Numbered from the stretch's first letter, positions 34,342 to 43,595 are shown. The stretch is DNA of 64,000 nucleotides from Hymenobacter sp. H14-R3 (GCF_030063445.1 NZ_JASITD010000016.1:1-64000), one strand, 5' to 3'. Translations and numbers: made by a program. The notes: a model not told the origin generated them from the letters alone.

Positions 34342-35550
34342 ATGACTACCGAGCAGAAAGCCCTTGTGGCGGCTACCGTGAGCACGTTGCGGGCGCACGG
34401 CGTGGCCCTGACCACCCACTTCTACCGCCGCCTCTTCGAGCACAACCCCGAGCTGAAGAACGTCTTCAACATGGGCAACCAGCAAAACGGCAAGCAGCAA
34501 ACGGCCCTGGCGCTGGCCGTGCTGGCCTACGCCGAAAACATCGAGGACCCCTCGGTGCTGGTGCACGCGGTAACCAAAATTGGCCACAAGCACGTCAGCC
34601 TCGATATTCGGCCCGAGCACTACGCCATTGTGGGCCGGCACCTCATTGCCAGCATCGGCGAGGTGCTGGGCGAGGCGGCCACGCCCGCCCTGCTCGACGC
34701 CTGGGCCACCGCCTACGGCGAACTGGCCGGCCTGATGAGCGGCCTCGAAAGCGGCCTTTACCAAAACGCGGCCAACCAGGCAGGCGGCTGGACGGGCTGG
34801 CGGCCCTTCACGGTGCGGCAGAAAGTGGCTGAGTCGGACGAAATCACTTCCTTCTACCTCTACCCCACCGACGGCGGCCGGGTGGCCGATTTTCAGCCCG
34901 GCCAGTACGTGAGCCTGCGCCTGTTTTTGCCCGAGCTCAACCTGTTTCAACCCCGGCAGTACAGCCTGTCGAGCGCCCCCAACGGCGCGTACTACCGCAT
35001 TTCGGTGAAGAAGGAAGCCGGCAATCCGCAGCATCCTAATGGCATGATTAGCAATTACTTGCATGACTTCGTGGCCGAAGGTGGCGTTGTGGAGCTGGCC
35101 GCCCCGGCCGGCGACTTTACCCTGGCTACCGGCAAGCCTACGCCAGTAGTGCTGGTGAGCGGCGGCGTGGGCCAAACCCCGCTGCTGAGCATGCTCGAAC
35201 ACCTCGTGGGCACCGACAGCCGCCGCGAAGTGGTGTGGGTGCACGGCAGCCGCAACCCGCAGGTGCACGCCTTCCGCGAGCCGGTGGCGCAGCTGGCGGC
35301 CCGCCACGCGCAGGTGCAGCAGCACATTTTTTACGATACCCTGGCCCCTGGCCCCGAGCAGGCGGGCCACTACGCGGGCATCGTGGATTTGGCCAGCCTG
35401 CACGGCGGCAGCCTGCTGCCCGAGGCCGACTACTACATCTGCGGCCCCGCGCCCTTCATCCGCAAGCAGGTGCTGGACCTGGCCGCGCTGGGCGTACCCC
35501 GCGAAGCCGTTCACTATGAGGAGTTTGGCCCGGCCACGCTGAGCGTGTAG
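34342..35550 (+). CDS. hmp: Flavohaemoglobin, nitric oxide dioxygenase
   Basis: 402-residue enzyme that oxidises nitric oxide to nitrate with NAD(P)H. The globin domain (residues 1-140) has THFYRRLFEHNPELKNVFN and VTKIGHKHVSLDIRPEHY with the proximal histidine. The FAD domain shows PGQYVSLRLFLPE and RQYSLSSAPNGAYYRISVK. The NAD domain shows VLVSGGVGQTPLLSMLEHL and ADYYICGPAPFIRKQ. Every expected part is present at normal length. Control by the upstream Rrf2 repressor is strongly suggested by the shared operators. Confidence 0.95.
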   Translation: MTTEQKALVAATVSTLRAHGVALTTHFYRRLFEHNPELKNVFNMGNQQNGKQQTALALAVLAYAENIEDPSVLVHAVTKIGHKHVSLDIRPEHYAIVGRHLIASIGEVLGEAATPALLDAWATAYGELAGLMSGLESGLYQNAANQAGGWTGWRPFTVRQKVAESDEITSFYLYPTDGGRVADFQPGQYVSLRLFLPELNLFQPRQYSLSSAPNGAYYRISVKKEAGNPQHPNGMISNYLHDFVAEGGVVELAAPAGDFTLATGKPTPVVLVSGGVGQTPLLSMLEHLVGTDSRREVVWVHGSRNPQVHAFREPVAQLAARHAQVQQHIFYDTLAPGPEQAGHYAGIVDLASLHGGSLLPEADYYICGPAPFIRKQVLDLAALGVPREAVHYEEFGPATLSV

Positions 35551-35701
35551 GCTAAAAACACCCCGCCCTTGCTACAAGCCCGAACCGGGGGAGGAAACTC
35601 ACTGGTTCGGGCTTTGGCGGGTTTGGGGCAGGATGAGGTAGGTGATTATCCTGGTTTTTACGGTGCTGTGCCGGTGGCGCGCCCTCCGCGCGCGCCCCGC
35701 G

Positions 35702-36901
35702 CTACGCCAGCAGCTCGGCGCACTGCCGGGCTATCTCCAGCTCCTCATCGGTCGGAATGACCAGGATGCGGGCCCGGCTAGCTGGCCCGCTGAGGTCGCG
35801 CAGGCCGGGGGTGCGCGCCTGGTTTTTGGCCTCGTCCAGCTGCAAGCCCAGAAACTCCATATGCTGGCAAACGCGGGTGCGCACCAAGGCATCGTTTTCG
35901 CCTACGCCGGCCGTGAAAACGATGGCATCCAGGCCGTTGAGCACCGCCGCATAGGCCCCAATGTATTGCCGGATGCGGTAGGCGTAGAGGTCGTAGGCCA
36001 ACGCGGCGCGGGCATCGCCAGCCGCCAGCGCCGCACTAATGTCGCGCATGTCGTTGGAGCCGGTGAGGCCCATCATGCCGCTTTCCTTGTTGAGCAGGGT
36101 GCCCACCTGCTCGGGGGTGTAGCCCAGCGGCCCCAGCAGGTGCAGCAGCACCGAGGGGTCGAGGTCGCCGGAGCGGGTGCCCATCACCAGGCCCGCTAAG
36201 GGGCTGAACCCCATGCTGGTATCGAGGCTGCGGCCGCCGCGCACGGCTGCCATGCTGCACCCGTTGCCCAGGTGAATGGTGATGAGCCGGGCGTCGGGCT
36301 GGCCCAAATGCGCGGCGGCGCGCGCTGCCACGTACTGGTGGCTGGTGCCGTGAAAACCGTATTTGCGAATGCGCTGCTCGGTGTAGAGCGCCGTGGGCAG
36401 GGCGTAGCGAAAGGCGTACTCGGGCAACGTTTGGTGAAAGGCCGTGTCGAACACCGCCACTTGCCGGGCCTGCGGAAAAACCCGTTCGGCCACCTCAATA
36501 CCCAGGTAATTGGCCGGGTTGTGCAGCGGGGCCAGCCCAAACAGCCGCTTGATTTCGGCCTTCACCGCCGCGTCGATGCGAGTGGCCGCCGTAAACGACT
36601 CGCCGCCGTGCACCACGCGGTGGCCCACCACATCAATCTCCGCGGGGCTGGCAATGATGCCCCCGCTGAGCAGGCGCACCACTTCGTGCAGGCCGGCTTC
36701 GTGGTCGGGCAGCACCAGGGTGCGGTGCTGCTCGCGGGGCGGCGCATCGGGCGCTTGCAGGTCGAAAACCTTGTGGGTAATAGTGGCCTGCCCGGAGCCA
36801 ATGCGCTCGACCAGGCCACTGCAAGCCGGCCGCTCATTTGGCCAGCGAAACAACTGGTACTTAATGGAGCTGCTGCCCGAATTGAGAACGAAAATATTCA
36901 C
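35702..36901 (-). CDS. ackA: Acetate kinase
   Basis: 399-residue enzyme that interconverts acetyl phosphate and acetate with ATP. Recognised by MNIFVLNSGSSSIKYQLF at the N-terminus, HRVVHGGESFTAATRID, FDTAFHQTLPEYAFRYALP, RKYGFHGTSHQYVAARAA, ITIHLGNGCSMAAVRGGRS and DTSMGFSPLAGLVMGTRSGD. These include the catalytic arginine and histidine regions. It is downstream of pta on the same strand, but an unrelated AT-rich gene lies between them. Confidence 0.96.
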   Translation of the reverse strand: MNIFVLNSGSSSIKYQLFRWPNERPACSGLVERIGSGQATITHKVFDLQAPDAPPREQHRTLVLPDHEAGLHEVVRLLSGGIIASPAEIDVVGHRVVHGGESFTAATRIDAAVKAEIKRLFGLAPLHNPANYLGIEVAERVFPQARQVAVFDTAFHQTLPEYAFRYALPTALYTEQRIRKYGFHGTSHQYVAARAAAHLGQPDARLITIHLGNGCSMAAVRGGRSLDTSMGFSPLAGLVMGTRSGDLDPSVLLHLLGPLGYTPEQVGTLLNKESGMMGLTGSNDMRDISAALAAGDARAALAYDLYAYRIRQYIGAYAAVLNGLDAIVFTAGVGENDALVRTRVCQHMEFLGLQLDEAKNQARTPGLRDLSGPASRARILVIPTDEELEIARQCAELLA

Positions 36902-37016
36902 CCTGCTTGGGTTAAAAATTAGGAATTATGACTTACTACGGGGTCGATGAATAGTGCGGGCTTTTAGGCCGCGCTGCTACCTCGGCGCCTTCTCAAGTAC
37001 AGCGCTGCGTAACAGT

Positions 37017-37046
37017 AGTTAAGCACTCGTTGATGAATAGCTTATG
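37017..37046 (+). repeat. 30-base AT-rich interspersed repeat, copy 3
   Basis: AGTTAAGCACTCG then TTGATGAATAGCTTATG, same unit as 14394-14423. It lies between ackA and the ATP-grasp gene. Confidence 0.55.
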
Positions 37047-37052
37047 TTAAAA

Positions 37053-37103
37053 AAAGAACGTCATGCTTCCCTGCGTGGACGCCAGATAAGCATGACGTTC
37101 TTT
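37053..37103. terminator. Inverted repeat after the ATP-grasp gene
   Basis: Perfect 16-base arms AAAGAACGTCATGCTT (37053-37068) and complement (37088-37103). The A/T ends make a plausible terminator for the minus-strand ATP-grasp gene. The CGTCATGC core links it to the repeat at 7138-7234. Confidence 0.65.
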
Positions 37104-37130
37104 CATAGCAAACTACTTAGCGACGGGTAC

Positions 37131-37913
37131 TTAGCAGGCCTTGCTGGCAGTACTATTTTTGTTGATGGCGGCAATTTGTAGTATCTCCTCCCATCTTGTA
37201 AGCAGCAAGTCTGTATAAACTTCTTTGTCAAGGCCGTAGGAACCGAGAGCAAACCCGTCGTTCCACTCAACCAACGTTGTTTGGCCCGTATCCAGAACGC
37301 CAAAGTCGATACCATAGGCGGAGACTCGGTCTGCAGAATCCTCGAACTCAGTAATGGCTTGCTCCACAACAGCCATATCTAACTTCAGGCTTTCGTTTCC
37401 GGCATAAAGCTTTACTCCAACTATTTCGGAATTATTCACAAATACCCGGTATTCTGAAAGCCATCTAACTAAGGCAGAGCAGTATAAATCAGTATTTTTT
37501 GAAAAAACACTGAGCTGGAATAAATCATATTCTGACTTGATAACAAATCCGGTGAATAACTTTGTTTTGGATTTAGGCTTCACAAAAATTCCCGAAACAT
37601 CTTTGAAGCTATTTTGAGAAACCAAGTCACGAATCGTTGTCACCCAAATATGCCTGCCATAGTACTTTTCTAAACTTTTGGGGTAAGAGTCATTAGAGCA
37701 AATGAACCCAAGTTTTTTTAATACGGGTATGATAACAGCATTATCTCCTACTACAAAAGTATCCTCGTCAACTACTAGTTGGTTTCTTAAAATCCTTTTG
37801 GCAGTGAATACCTCGTATCGAATTCCGCGAGCCTCTAATACTTCCATCACACCTTTATGCTCTGGTTCCACTTTATTACTGCCGTATTCGTGGATGTAAG
37901 CTCTCTTAATCAT
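37131..37913 (-). CDS. ATP-grasp protein, R2K-clade-like (AT-rich insertion)
   Basis: 260 residues, AT-rich compared with everything around it. MIKRAYIHEYGSNKVEPEHK opens the protein. VVGDNAVIIPVLKKLGF and IFVKPKSKTKLFTGFVI are lysine-bearing ATP-grasp-like strands. YRVFVNNSEIVGVKLYAG and AYGIDFGVLDTGQTTLVEWN followed by DGFALGSYGL give the metal/ATP-binding end typical of the R2K (DUF4343) ATP-grasp clade, whose members are common in phage and accessory islands. They probably ligate an amino-containing substrate to a protein or small molecule, but the substrate is unknown. The start at 37913 removes 31 non-native residues. Base composition and placement between pta and ackA indicate horizontal gain. 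Confidence 0.75.
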   Translation of the reverse strand: MIKRAYIHEYGSNKVEPEHKGVMEVLEARGIRYEVFTAKRILRNQLVVDEDTFVVGDNAVIIPVLKKLGFICSNDSYPKSLEKYYGRHIWVTTIRDLVSQNSFKDVSGIFVKPKSKTKLFTGFVIKSEYDLFQLSVFSKNTDLYCSALVRWLSEYRVFVNNSEIVGVKLYAGNESLKLDMAVVEQAITEFEDSADRVSAYGIDFGVLDTGQTTLVEWNDGFALGSYGLDKEVYTDLLLTRWEEILQIAAINKNSTASKAC

Positions 37914-38122
37914 CGGTAGAAGTTTAGTGCGGCTTACAGTACGGCGGAAGGGCGAATGTCGAAACGCCAAGATGCTTCTCGGCGCCAAGTACCAAGACCT
38001 GGTCACCGCGCCAGGCAGGATGCATTACTCATCGTGCTTCGTCACAAGGCTGGTATAGTCGATTGCAGCTGCTTTTTCTAGCCAATGGGTACGGAGAACG
38101 CGTACTATCAGCTTGTAGCAGG

Positions 38123-40216
38123 CTATTGCTGCTGGCTTTGAATGGCCGTAATCACCACGGTATTAAATACATCGTCTACCGTGCAGCCGCGGCTCAGGTC
38201 GTTTACCGGCTTGTTGAGACCTTGCAGCACCGGGCCGATGGCCAGGGCCCCGGTTTCGCGCTGCACGGCTTTGTAGGTGTTGTTGCCGGTGTTCAAATCG
38301 GGGAAGATGAGCACGCTGGCCTGGCCGGCCACTTCCGAGTCGGGCAGCTTCTGGCGGCCCACCAGCGGGTCGACGGCGGCATCGTACTGGATGGGACCTT
38401 CCACCTTCAGGTCGGGCCGCTTTTGGCGCACCAGCGCGGTGGCCTGGCGCACCTTGTCCACATCGGCCCCCGCCCCAGAATTGCCCGAGGAGTAGGACAG
38501 CATGGCAATGCGCGGCTCAATGCCGAAGGCCCGGCTGCTTTCGGCCGAGGAGATGGCGATTTCGGCCAGCTGCTCGGCCGTGGGGTTGGGGTTCACGGCA
38601 CAGTCGCCGAATACGGCCACGCGGTCGGGCAGGCACATGAAAAACACCGACGACACCACCGACACGCCCGGCTTGGTCTTGATGAACTGCAAAGCCGGCC
38701 GGATGGTGTGCTGCGTGGTGTGCACCGCCCCCGACACCATGCCGTCGGCGTGGCCCTGGTACACCATCATCGAGCCGAAGTACGACACGTCGCGCAGCAG
38801 GTCGCGGGCCATGTCGTGGTTCACACCCTTGTCCTTGCGCAGCTCGTAGAACGTTTCCACGTACGCCGCATAATGCTCCGATTTTACCGGGTCGATGATG
38901 CGCAGATGGCCGGCGGGCAGGCTGATACCCAGGCGCTTGGCCGAGGCCGCCACCTCGTCGGGGTCGCCCAGAATGGTGAGGTCCACAATGTCTTGGTGCA
39001 GCAGCTGCGCGGCGGCCCGCAGAATGCGGTCGTCGTTGCCCTCGGGCAGCACAATGTGGCGGCGCGAGCGCCTGGCCCATTGCAGCAGCCGGTACTGAAA
39101 CATGTGCGGCGTGAGGCCTTCCGACTGGAAGCTGACCAGCTTTTCCTCCAGCGCCCGCACATCCACGTGGCGCTCGAAGGTGCTGATGGCCAGCTGAATT
39201 TTCTTGGGATTATCGGCCGAGATGCGCGAGCGGATGGCCCCCACGCGGGTGGTGGTTTCGAACGTGCCGGTGGGCACGGCCAGGATGGGCACCACGTTGG
39301 GCAGGCCTTCGAGCAGGCGCACGATGGGCGCGTCGGGCGCGGCCCCGGCCGTGAGCACAATGCCCGCCACCCGCGGGTAGCTGGCCGATAGGTTGGCCTG
39401 CAAGGCGCACACGATGATATCGCCCCGGTCGCCGGGCGTCACAATCAATACATTGTCCTTGAGATAGTTAAGAAAATTGGGCACCTGCATGGCCCCGATA
39501 ACGTAGTTATCGACCTGGTTGCCGAGGCCGCTTTCCCCAAACAGCAGCTGGCCGCCCAGCTCCGCCTGAATTTCGCGCATGGTGGGGTGCAGCAGGTTGG
39601 GGTCGTCGGGGATAACGGCCAGCAGCACGTCGGCCGGCAGCTGGGTGCGCAGCAGGGCCTGCACATCGGCTACCTGCGCGGGCAGCACGCGGTTGGCCAC
39701 CGCCAGCAGCACGGGCACCTCGCGGGCCTCGAAGTTGCGCAGCAGCGTGAGCACCGCGCTCACGAGCTGCGCCGTGCTTTTGCCCTCACCCGACACCACC
39801 AGGATAACGGGCACGCCCAGGTTTTTGGCGATGGACACGTTGGCATCGAACTCGAACGCCGTGCCCGCCCCCACAAAGTCACTGCCTTCCACCACCGTGA
39901 AATCGCAGCTTTCCTCCCACTGCTTGAACTTGTGGATGATGGCATCGATGAGCTCGCCCTGCGCGCCGGCTTCCAGCAGGCGCAGGGCGGCGGGCCGGGT
40001 GTAGGCGTAGGTGGCGGCGGCGGGCAGCGGCAGCTTGAAGTAGCTGCCGATGGCCTCAATGTGCGGGTCGGGCTGCTCGGCGGGGTCGTGGTTGATGATG
40101 GGCTTGAAGTAGCCCACCTTGCGGGCCTGCCCCAGCAGCAGGTTCACCAGCCCCAGCGCCACCAGCGACTTACCGCTGTAGGGCTCGGCGGTGGCAATAA
40201 AAACAGCTTTGGTCAT
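38123..40216 (-). CDS. pta: Phosphate acetyltransferase
   Basis: 697-residue three-domain enzyme, acetyl-CoA + phosphate to acetyl phosphate. The N-terminal P-loop-like BioD-related domain shows FIATAEPYSGKSLVALGLV. A DRTGG-type middle domain follows, with LIVTPGDRGDIIVCAL. The C-terminal catalytic domain has IVLPEGNDDRILRAA, DGMVSGAVHTTQHTIRPALQ, RIAMLSYSSGNSGAGADVD, VEGPIQYDAAVDPLVG and LIFPDLNTGNNTYKAVQR. Full length for the long class. It would normally be followed at once by ackA, which is now 1.2 kb away. Confidence 0.96.
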   Translation of the reverse strand: MTKAVFIATAEPYSGKSLVALGLVNLLLGQARKVGYFKPIINHDPAEQPDPHIEAIGSYFKLPLPAAATYAYTRPAALRLLEAGAQGELIDAIIHKFKQWEESCDFTVVEGSDFVGAGTAFEFDANVSIAKNLGVPVILVVSGEGKSTAQLVSAVLTLLRNFEAREVPVLLAVANRVLPAQVADVQALLRTQLPADVLLAVIPDDPNLLHPTMREIQAELGGQLLFGESGLGNQVDNYVIGAMQVPNFLNYLKDNVLIVTPGDRGDIIVCALQANLSASYPRVAGIVLTAGAAPDAPIVRLLEGLPNVVPILAVPTGTFETTTRVGAIRSRISADNPKKIQLAISTFERHVDVRALEEKLVSFQSEGLTPHMFQYRLLQWARRSRRHIVLPEGNDDRILRAAAQLLHQDIVDLTILGDPDEVAASAKRLGISLPAGHLRIIDPVKSEHYAAYVETFYELRKDKGVNHDMARDLLRDVSYFGSMMVYQGHADGMVSGAVHTTQHTIRPALQFIKTKPGVSVVSSVFFMCLPDRVAVFGDCAVNPNPTAEQLAEIAISSAESSRAFGIEPRIAMLSYSSGNSGAGADVDKVRQATALVRQKRPDLKVEGPIQYDAAVDPLVGRQKLPDSEVAGQASVLIFPDLNTGNNTYKAVQRETGALAIGPVLQGLNKPVNDLSRGCTVDDVFNTVVITAIQSQQQ

Positions 40217-40396
40217 AACGTAGCTAACGGGAGAAGGGCGGCCGGTGTTGAGTGAGCCGCACTGGTGGTGGGGGTATTTGCCCGGCCGGGCCAGCCCTAC
40301 CGCCCCTGTTGCCGCCAGGGCGAAGAGCCCGCTGTCTTTCGAACGGCTTGCCCCAACGCTCGGCGGGCCGCCTGCACTTGCCTTGCGGCGCGGGGG

Positions 40397-41176
40397 CTAG
40401 GCAACCATGCCCAAGAGCAAAAACAGCAGGAAACCGACGAAAAAGGCCAGCGTGAGCAGCGGGGTTTCGGTTTCCTCGTGGGCCTCGGTCAGCAGCTCCT
40501 CCGTAACGAGAAACAGCAGCGCGGCCAGGCCAAAGGAGAGCACTATTTCGAGCAGGTTGCCGCTGGCCCCGCGCAGCAAGGTGGTGCCAATGCCCGCCCC
40601 CATTAGCAGCATGAGCGAAGTGCCGGCCACAATGGCCACGGCGCGGCCCCGGCCGTGGCCGCCCTGGCGCAGCTCTACGGCCGTGGCCAGGCCCAGCGAC
40701 AGCAGCTCCAGGGTGAGGGCGATGGCCAGCAAGGTGCCTTCTTTGGCCCCCGCGGCAAACCCAATGCCGAGCAGCAGGCCGTCGATAAAAATATCGATGC
40801 CGATGGCCACCAGCAGGCCCCACGGCAGGGGCGCAGCGCTGGTGCGAAAGGAGCTGGGCACGGGTGCGGCGGCTTCCTGCTTTTCCAGGCGCTGGGTGAA
40901 GTAGCGCAGGCCCAGCATCACGGCCACCCCCAGGCCAAAGCCCAGCGCAACCTCATACGGGGCGTGGTGCTGCACAATGTCGGGCAGCAGCTCGACGGCC
41001 ACCACTGAGAAGATAACGCCCGCCGCGAAGTGCAGAATGGCACTGCGCAGCCGGGGCCCCGGAGCCCGCCAAACGGCCAGCGCGGCCCCGGCAATCATCA
41101 CCGCGGCCGGCAGCAGGGCAAAGCCCAGCATGGTGGGCCAGGGTGGGGAAACGGCGGTGGCACTAGTGAGCAGCAT
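40397..41176 (-). CDS. ZIP-family metal transporter
   Basis: 259-residue polytopic membrane protein with about eight spans. The ILHFAAGVIFSVVAVELLPDI segment and the later AIGIDIFIDGLLLGIGFAAGA and LTLELLSLGLATAVEL segments align with ZIP spans IV and V, which normally read HNFPEG and HE. Here the acids are kept (D, D, E) but the histidines are not, so metal selectivity could differ from zinc. A short charged loop separates the halves. It stands alone, 180 bases before pta on the same strand. Confidence 0.78.
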   Translation of the reverse strand: MLLTSATAVSPPWPTMLGFALLPAAVMIAGAALAVWRAPGPRLRSAILHFAAGVIFSVVAVELLPDIVQHHAPYEVALGFGLGVAVMLGLRYFTQRLEKQEAAAPVPSSFRTSAAPLPWGLLVAIGIDIFIDGLLLGIGFAAGAKEGTLLAIALTLELLSLGLATAVELRQGGHGRGRAVAIVAGTSLMLLMGAGIGTTLLRGASGNLLEIVLSFGLAALLFLVTEELLTEAHEETETPLLTLAFFVGFLLFLLLGMVA

Positions 41177-41458
41177 CAGGCAGTAGGCAGTTGAGTTGGC
41201 TTGTTTTTAGGCAGGGTATTGCCTGCATACGGCCAGGTTGCGGGCGGGGCTCGCCGGTGGCTGAGCTGTTGCGTAAACTCACCCACTGGGGCGCGGTCGC
41301 TTTGGCATCTGGCACCAGGCGGCTAGCATCCCAGGGCAGGAGCGGCAACAGCCTTGGAAAGCCGCGAGGACCCTCCCAGCCTTCCCAAAAGCAAGTTTTG
41401 CTGTGGCACGCGCCTTGGCGGCGAGCTTCGGGCAACTGCGCGCCCGGCCCCTGCCGGG

Positions 41459-41494
41459 CGCAAAGGGCGACGCTGACTAGCGCCGCCCTTTGCG
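41459..41494. terminator. GC-rich hairpin
   Basis: Arms GCGCAAAGGGCG and CGCCCTTTGCGC around a 13-base loop, just 3' of the lipoprotein pseudogene on the minus strand. Confidence 0.5.
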
Positions 41495-41500
41495 CTTACG

Positions 41501-41956
41501 CTACTCTATAACCGCAAATGTTAGCGTTGCGGTGGCAGCTATTCCGGTACGCTGCGTAATTGGCATGGTCATTCCCAAAGTCTTGTCAGTCAGCTCGATA
41601 CTCGTATACGTATCCGCGTAATTTGGGTCGGTCACGGTTGGTTTAGTGTCGTTATCACTAAAGGCCCACAGGCCAAGGGTTGTCTGCGGGTCGAGGGGTG
41701 AGCACTTGGCTGGGCCTTCATTCTAGGCGTAAGTACCTGGCGTGTTAAACTGGCGAAAATTGTCGTGCGAGCAAGGCCTCATTTGGTCATAAATAGTGGC
41801 GTTTGGGTAAATTGGGTAAGAAAGCACGTCGCTGGTCAGCTACCATTTTTTGCCCACCAGCAAGCGGGTGCGCGTGGGGGGTTCCGGGTCTTGCTTTTTG
41901 CCGGCGCCAACAAGCCTTAGCAAGAAAAGAGGGAGGACGACGCACATTTTTTTCAT
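41501..41956 (-). pseudogene. Small lipoprotein gene with two in-frame TAG codons
   Basis: Read on the minus strand from ATG 41956, one frame codes for 151 residues apart from two amber codons. It has a signal-like MKKMCVVLPLFLLRLVGAG, then LLVGKKW, TAG at codon 39 (41840-41842), LTSDVLSYPIYPNATIYDQM, later FNTPGTYA, TAG at codon 78 (41723-41725), and on to LGLWAFSDNDTKPTVTDP and a normal end at 41501. The pattern of a short beta-rich protein resembles lipocalin-like lipoproteins of Bacteroidota. The lipobox cysteine is also missing (GAGK where GAGC would be expected). Both TAGs can be single changes from CAG. No frameshift has occurred, so decay is recent or readthrough is possible. Confidence 0.7.
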
Positions 41957-42247
41957 GAAAAATTTTTATTAGGTGCTTGAATATGGCAGGCCAGCAACTT
42001 TAGCATTTTCTTACCAAGGTGCAGAAACCCGCTGGGGGATTTGCACCCTGGTTAAAAGTTTGGTACGGTAGGTGACCCATCGGCCGCCCCAGCCGGGGCA
42101 CCCACCGCACCCACGCCGCCGCCGGGGCGCAGCAGCCCAAAGCGGCCCGGCTACGGCTGAAGCTTGGGCAGCAGCCTGCCCCGGCCGCCCTCTTTTCTGA
42201 GCCGGGAAGAGCCGGCCGCACGGCGGAGCCTGAGGAGGAAATTACTG

Positions 42248-42277
42248 ACTTAACTATTTGTTAGTCAATAAGTTATG
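42248..42277 (+). repeat. 30-base AT-rich interspersed repeat, copy 4
   Basis: ACTTAACTATTTG then TTAGTCAATAAGTTATG. Same unit as 14394-14423. The rest of 41957-42422 holds no gene I can support. Confidence 0.55.
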
Positions 42278-42422
42278 TATAAAACAAATCACTGACTGGC
42301 AAGTAGATACGGAAGAATATCTGTAGGCTTGATTTCACCCGCGCACCCGCTCGGCTGCGTAGCGTCAATTATTTTCTCCCTAGCCGTTTCTACCCGACCA
42401 CCTCCGGTTTGACAATCAGTTT

Positions 42423-43523
42423 ATGAAGCACTATTATTTGATGAGCCTGCTGCTACTGGCCGGCCGGCTGGGGGCTGCGCAGGGCCTCGTGGCCGATACC
42501 ACGGCCACGGTGAAGGTTTACGGCTACATCGACGGCTACTTTGGCCTCGATTTTCCGGCGGCGGCCGGCACGGTGCGCCCGGCTTTTATTTACTCGCACA
42601 ACCGCCAGAACGAGTTCACGGTGAACCAGGCCCTAGTGGGCCTGCGCTACGACGACGGCGTGGTGCACGGGGCGCTGGGCCTGCAAGCCGGCACCTACCC
42701 CGAGGCCAACTACGCCGCCGAGCCGGCGGTGTTCCAGCATATTTACGAAGCCTACGCGGGCTTTCGGCCCTTCAAAAAAGCCTGGCTCGACCTGGGCATC
42801 TTCGGCTCGCACATTGGCTACGAGTCGGCTATTTCGAAGGACAATTGGACGCTGACCCACTCGCTGGCGGCCGAGGGCTCGCCCTACTACGAGGCCGGGG
42901 CCAAGCTCAGGTACGAAGTTTCGCCCCAGGTGACGGTAACGGGGCTGGTGCTCAACGGCTGGCAGAACATCCGGGACAACAACCGCGGCAAGGCGGTGGG
43001 CACCCAGGTGCAGTGGCGGCCGTCGGCGCGGTGGCTGTTCAATTCGAGCACGTTTTTGGGCAATGAGCAGCCCACGGACTCGGTGCGCCGCCAGCGCTTT
43101 TTTCACGATTTTTACCTGACTTACGCCGCCAGCTCCCGCCTGTCGGTGCTGGCCTTGTTTGATGTGGGCACCCAGCAGGCCCGCCGCGCCGCGCGGGGGG
43201 CCGATACCTGGCACACCGGCGCGCTCCTTGTGCGCTACCGCTTCAGCCCCCTGCCCCGCAACCGCTGGACGGCCGCCCTGCGCGCCGAGTACTACTACGC
43301 CAAAAATGGGGTAGTGGTGCGCGACGCCGGGCCGCGGGCCAGCGCCCCCGACTACTTCGTGCGGGGCGGCTCGCTCAACGTAGACTACGCCCCCGCCCGC
43401 CGCCTGCTGGTGCGCCTCGAAGGCAAGGTGCTGAACGCCCGCAACCCCTTGTTTGACAGCCCCAACCAGGCCCCGGCGCGCACCTACGGCAACCTCACCG
43501 GCACCGTTGCCCTCTCGCTGTAG
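42423..43523 (+). CDS. Outer-membrane beta-barrel (porin-like) protein
   Basis: 366 residues with a signal peptide (MKHYYLMSLLLLAGRLGAAQG) and a chain of amphipathic strands: TVKVYGYIDGYFGLDF, NEFTVNQALVGLRYDDGVVH, ALGLQAGTYPEANYA, LDLGIFGSHIGYES, and a C-terminal strand pattern NLTGTVALSL. This is the layout of the BBP2-type outer-membrane porins. KDNWTLTHSLAAEGSPYYEAG is characteristic of that group. The substrate is not predictable. It stands as a single gene. Confidence 0.82.
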   Translation: MKHYYLMSLLLLAGRLGAAQGLVADTTATVKVYGYIDGYFGLDFPAAAGTVRPAFIYSHNRQNEFTVNQALVGLRYDDGVVHGALGLQAGTYPEANYAAEPAVFQHIYEAYAGFRPFKKAWLDLGIFGSHIGYESAISKDNWTLTHSLAAEGSPYYEAGAKLRYEVSPQVTVTGLVLNGWQNIRDNNRGKAVGTQVQWRPSARWLFNSSTFLGNEQPTDSVRRQRFFHDFYLTYAASSRLSVLALFDVGTQQARRAARGADTWHTGALLVRYRFSPLPRNRWTAALRAEYYYAKNGVVVRDAGPRASAPDYFVRGGSLNVDYAPARRLLVRLEGKVLNARNPLFDSPNQAPARTYGNLTGTVALSL

Positions 43524-43595
43524 GCGCGGCCAGTGGCCAGCCGGCCAGCTACCCTGCAGCACTGCCCTTGCCCTGCGCGTAGCCCCGCCCCCTGG

